Assembly (NCBI GenBank): GCA_937915475.1 | Contig: CALGIR010000197.1 | Span: 1 to 8,837, forward strand | Reading direction: 5' to 3' | DNA from: an uncultured Bacteroidales bacterium | Lineage (GTDB): Bacteria; Bacteroidota; Bacteroidia; Bacteroidales; Tenuifilaceae | DNA length: 8,837 nucleotides | Shown: piece after piece, positions 7,295 to 8,837 of the stretch | How the letters are laid out: each line of letters starts with the position of its first letter | How positions within the stretch are numbered: position 1 is the first letter of the stretch | Position numbers and translations under genes: made by a program | The notes under the pieces: generated by a model | What the model was told of the DNA's origin: nothing | Seen by the model: only the letters and a program-made list of their open reading frames with translations | The model's database searches: none

Positions 7295-8095
7295 GTGATT
7301 GACGTAAACCATTCAGTTAAACTTGCACAGGATTTCATGGTGTACAAAATGTCCTCAAAATCATCGGCAGGGCATGGTATTCATTCACCGCTAGTATATA
7401 GTTTTGCCCGTGATGTTGTGCGGAAAAAGGAAAGAGACCGATATATTGACGAGATTGAATGGTACAGGGATTGGCAAATTCAATCCCCACTGCTAATCAA
7501 AAAAAGTCATCATGGTGCAGGGAGCAAATTAGCTTATAACGAAATGCCAATAGGACGGCTAATACGCTCCTCGTCCGTATCATCTAAGCATGGAGTCTTT
7601 CTTTACCGTTTAGCAAAATGGCTTGATGCAAAGCAAATTTTGGAATTGGGAACATCTGTTGGCATCAGTACCATGTATCTTTCGGGTGCTCAGCCCCATG
7701 CCAAGATTGTTAGCCTTGAAGGCGATAGAGAAAGGGCATTGCTTGCAAAGCATTCGTTTGATTTTATGGAGTGTAATAATATTGAGGTAATTGAGGGCGA
7801 TTTTGATATTACCCTATCCTCTGGGCTTAGTCGCCTTCCAGTGCTCGATATGGTTTTCTTCGATGGCAATCATAGTGCCGAGCCAACGCTCAGGTACTTT
7901 AAACAATGCTTAGAGCATATTCACAACAATACTGCCTTTGTATTTGATGATATACGGTGGAGCAATGAGATGTTCCGCACATGGCAGGTTATTGCAAATC
8001 ACAGTAGCGTGTCCGTAAGTATTGATTTGTTTAGTCTTGGCGTTGTGCTTTTCCGAAAAGATATCCCTAAACAACACTTTGTAATAAACTTTTAG
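7295..8095 (+). CDS. Class I SAM-dependent methyltransferase (O-methyltransferase-like), Bacteroidota HGIHSP-type
   Basis: This 266-residue protein has a Rossmann-fold SAM-binding domain in its C-terminal two thirds. Motif I is LELGTSVGISTMYL (116-129), the acidic end of strand 2 is LEGD (141-144), and motif IV-like DMVFFDGNHS (185-194) resembles the Methyltransf_24/O-methyltransferase group. The N-terminus carries HGIHSPLVYSF (27-37), and the C-terminus has FDDIRWSNEM (217-226) and IDLFSLGVVLFRK (243-255). From memory these blocks mark a methyltransferase family widespread in Bacteroidota; its substrate is not known to me. There is no signal peptide, so it is likely cytoplasmic. The GTG at 7295 is the first start after an in-frame TAA at 7286. 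ATG at 7337 (residue 15) is an alternative that would still keep the HGIHSP block. Two TAG stops stand in tandem (8093-8098). It is divergent from recG and lies 48 bases before the ABC ATPase gene on the same strand. The methyltransferase call is sure; the exact start is not. Confidence 0.88.
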   Translation: MIDVNHSVKLAQDFMVYKMSSKSSAGHGIHSPLVYSFARDVVRKKERDRYIDEIEWYRDWQIQSPLLIKKSHHGAGSKLAYNEMPIGRLIRSSSVSSKHGVFLYRLAKWLDAKQILELGTSVGISTMYLSGAQPHAKIVSLEGDRERALLAKHSFDFMECNNIEVIEGDFDITLSSGLSRLPVLDMVFFDGNHSAEPTLRYFKQCLEHIHNNTAFVFDDIRWSNEMFRTWQVIANHSSVSVSIDLFSLGVVLFRKDIPKQHFVINF

Positions 8096-8099
8096 TAGG

Positions 8100-8130
8100 T
8101 TTGCTTGGCTGTATGCAATAGTTAATTTTA
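8100..8130 (+). promoter_or_regulatory. Possible Bacteroidota promoter for the ABC ATPase gene
   Basis: TTTG at 8100-8103 is followed after exactly 19 bases by TAATTTTA (8123-8130), seven of eight positions of TAnnTTTG (final G missing). Transcription would start only a few bases before the ATG at 8144. It fills the 48-base gap after the methyltransferase gene and would let the transporter be expressed separately from it. Confidence 0.45.
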
Positions 8131-8143
8131 ACTCGACTTTTTT

Positions 8144-8837
8144 ATGAGGAATGTAAAAACCCTAATTGATATAACTAATATCAAAAAGCACTATAAGGTT
8201 GGTAGCGTAGTGGTTAAAGCTCTTGACGGAGTTTCGGTTTTGATACAACAGAATGAGTATGTTGCCATTATGGGGCCATCGGGTTCGGGTAAATCAACCC
8301 TTATGAATATTTTAGGATGCTTGGATACGCCAACCGATGGAACTTACATTCTTAATGGTACTGATGTAAGTAAACTTGAGGATGATAGCCTGGCTGAAAT
8401 TAGGAATAAGGAGATTGGTTTTGTTTTTCAAACATTTAACCTTTTACCACGATACTCTGCTTTGGAAAATGTTACCCTACCGCTAATTTATGCTGGCATA
8501 GGAAAAAATGACAGAGTTGCAATGGCTAAAGATGCGATTGAGAAGGTAAGCCTTACCGATAGGATGCTTCATAAACCCAATGAGCTTTCGGGAGGGCAGA
8601 GGCAACGGGTAGCAGTTGCTCGCGCACTTGTTAATAATCCTTCAATAATTCTTGCCGATGAGCCAACGGGTAACCTCGATTCCAAAACCTCAGTTGACAT
8701 AATGAACCTTTTTGAGGAGATTTACCGACAGGGTAACACTATTATTGTTGTAACACATGAGGAGGAAATTGCTAGGCATGCAAGGAGAATAATTAGGTTA
8801 AGGGACGGGTTAATTGAAACTGACGAGATAAACCCTT
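8144..8837 (+). CDS. ABC transporter ATP-binding protein, MacB/LolD type (cut by right window edge)
   Basis: I translated 231 codons from ATG at 8144 with no stop before the edge; proteins of this type usually run about 220-250 residues, so little is missing. All ATPase motifs are present: Walker A GPSGSGKS (44-51), Q-loop Q96 in FVFQTFNLLP (93-102), signature LSGGQRQRVAVARAL (148-162), Walker B IILADEPTGNLDS (168-180) with catalytic E173, and H-loop H205 in VVTHEEE (202-208). The stretch GSGKSTLMNILGCLDTPTDG and the NLDS ending of Walker B are typical of the MacB/LolD/FtsE-like class. That class energises FtsX-fold membrane proteins for efflux, lipoprotein release or cell-envelope signalling rather than substrate import. 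The partner permease, expected downstream, lies outside the window, so the substrate cannot be inferred. No fused transmembrane domain is seen in the visible part. The class assignment is sure; a specific gene name is not justified. Confidence 0.95.
   Translation, partial: MRNVKTLIDITNIKKHYKVGSVVVKALDGVSVLIQQNEYVAIMGPSGSGKSTLMNILGCLDTPTDGTYILNGTDVSKLEDDSLAEIRNKEIGFVFQTFNLLPRYSALENVTLPLIYAGIGKNDRVAMAKDAIEKVSLTDRMLHKPNELSGGQRQRVAVARALVNNPSIILADEPTGNLDSKTSVDIMNLFEEIYRQGNTIIVVTHEEEIARHARRIIRLRDGLIETDEINP

Noticed and set aside
1..8837. Defence island, phage, integrative element or CRISPR content
   Set aside because: No integrase, transposase, recombinase, terminal repeats, spaced repeats or nuclease-effector motifs were seen; the genes are housekeeping or envelope types with even base composition.

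Overview
This is an ordinary-looking chromosomal segment of a member of the Bacteroidota, probably from class Bacteroidia. Three things point there. One gene encodes a secreted protein ending in a gliding-motility/type IX secretion (CHU_C, type B) sorting domain. Putative promoters fit the Bacteroidota pattern (TTTG or TTG, a spacer of about 19 bases, then TAnnTTTG). Start codons are preceded by A/T-rich sequence with no convincing Shine-Dalgarno motif. The DNA is AT-rich throughout, and no mobile element, phage gene, CRISPR array, tRNA or rRNA was seen.

Layout: positions 1-7033 are a minus-strand block read from right to left. In transcription order it holds recG (7033-4925); a pair of M16 peptidase-family genes (4829-3582 catalytic, 3564-2275 non-catalytic); a secreted protein with FN3-like repeats and a T9SS sorting domain (2160-610); and the N-terminal 190 codons of a RelA/SpoT-type (p)ppGpp hydrolase/synthetase (572-1), cut by the window edge. 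A 261-base divergent intergenic region (7034-7294) separates this block from two plus-strand genes: a class I SAM-dependent methyltransferase starting at GTG (7295-8095), and a MacB/LolD-type ABC transporter ATPase (8144 to the right edge, 231 codons visible).

How the genes work together: only the M16 pair is clearly a functional unit. The first protein has the HxxEH zinc site but lacks the Arg/Tyr pair of the C-terminal half. The second lacks the zinc site but has the Arg/Tyr pair. This is the arrangement expected of a heterodimeric M16B protease. A good promoter candidate lies directly upstream of the pair. The other genes (DNA repair helicase, surface protein, stringent-response enzyme, methyltransferase, ABC ATPase) share a neighbourhood but no obvious pathway.

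I found no convincing new biological system. The items most worth a second look are the split M16 protease, the diverged T9SS sorting domain, and a possible three-way-junction RNA fold in the 113-base gap at 2161-2274.
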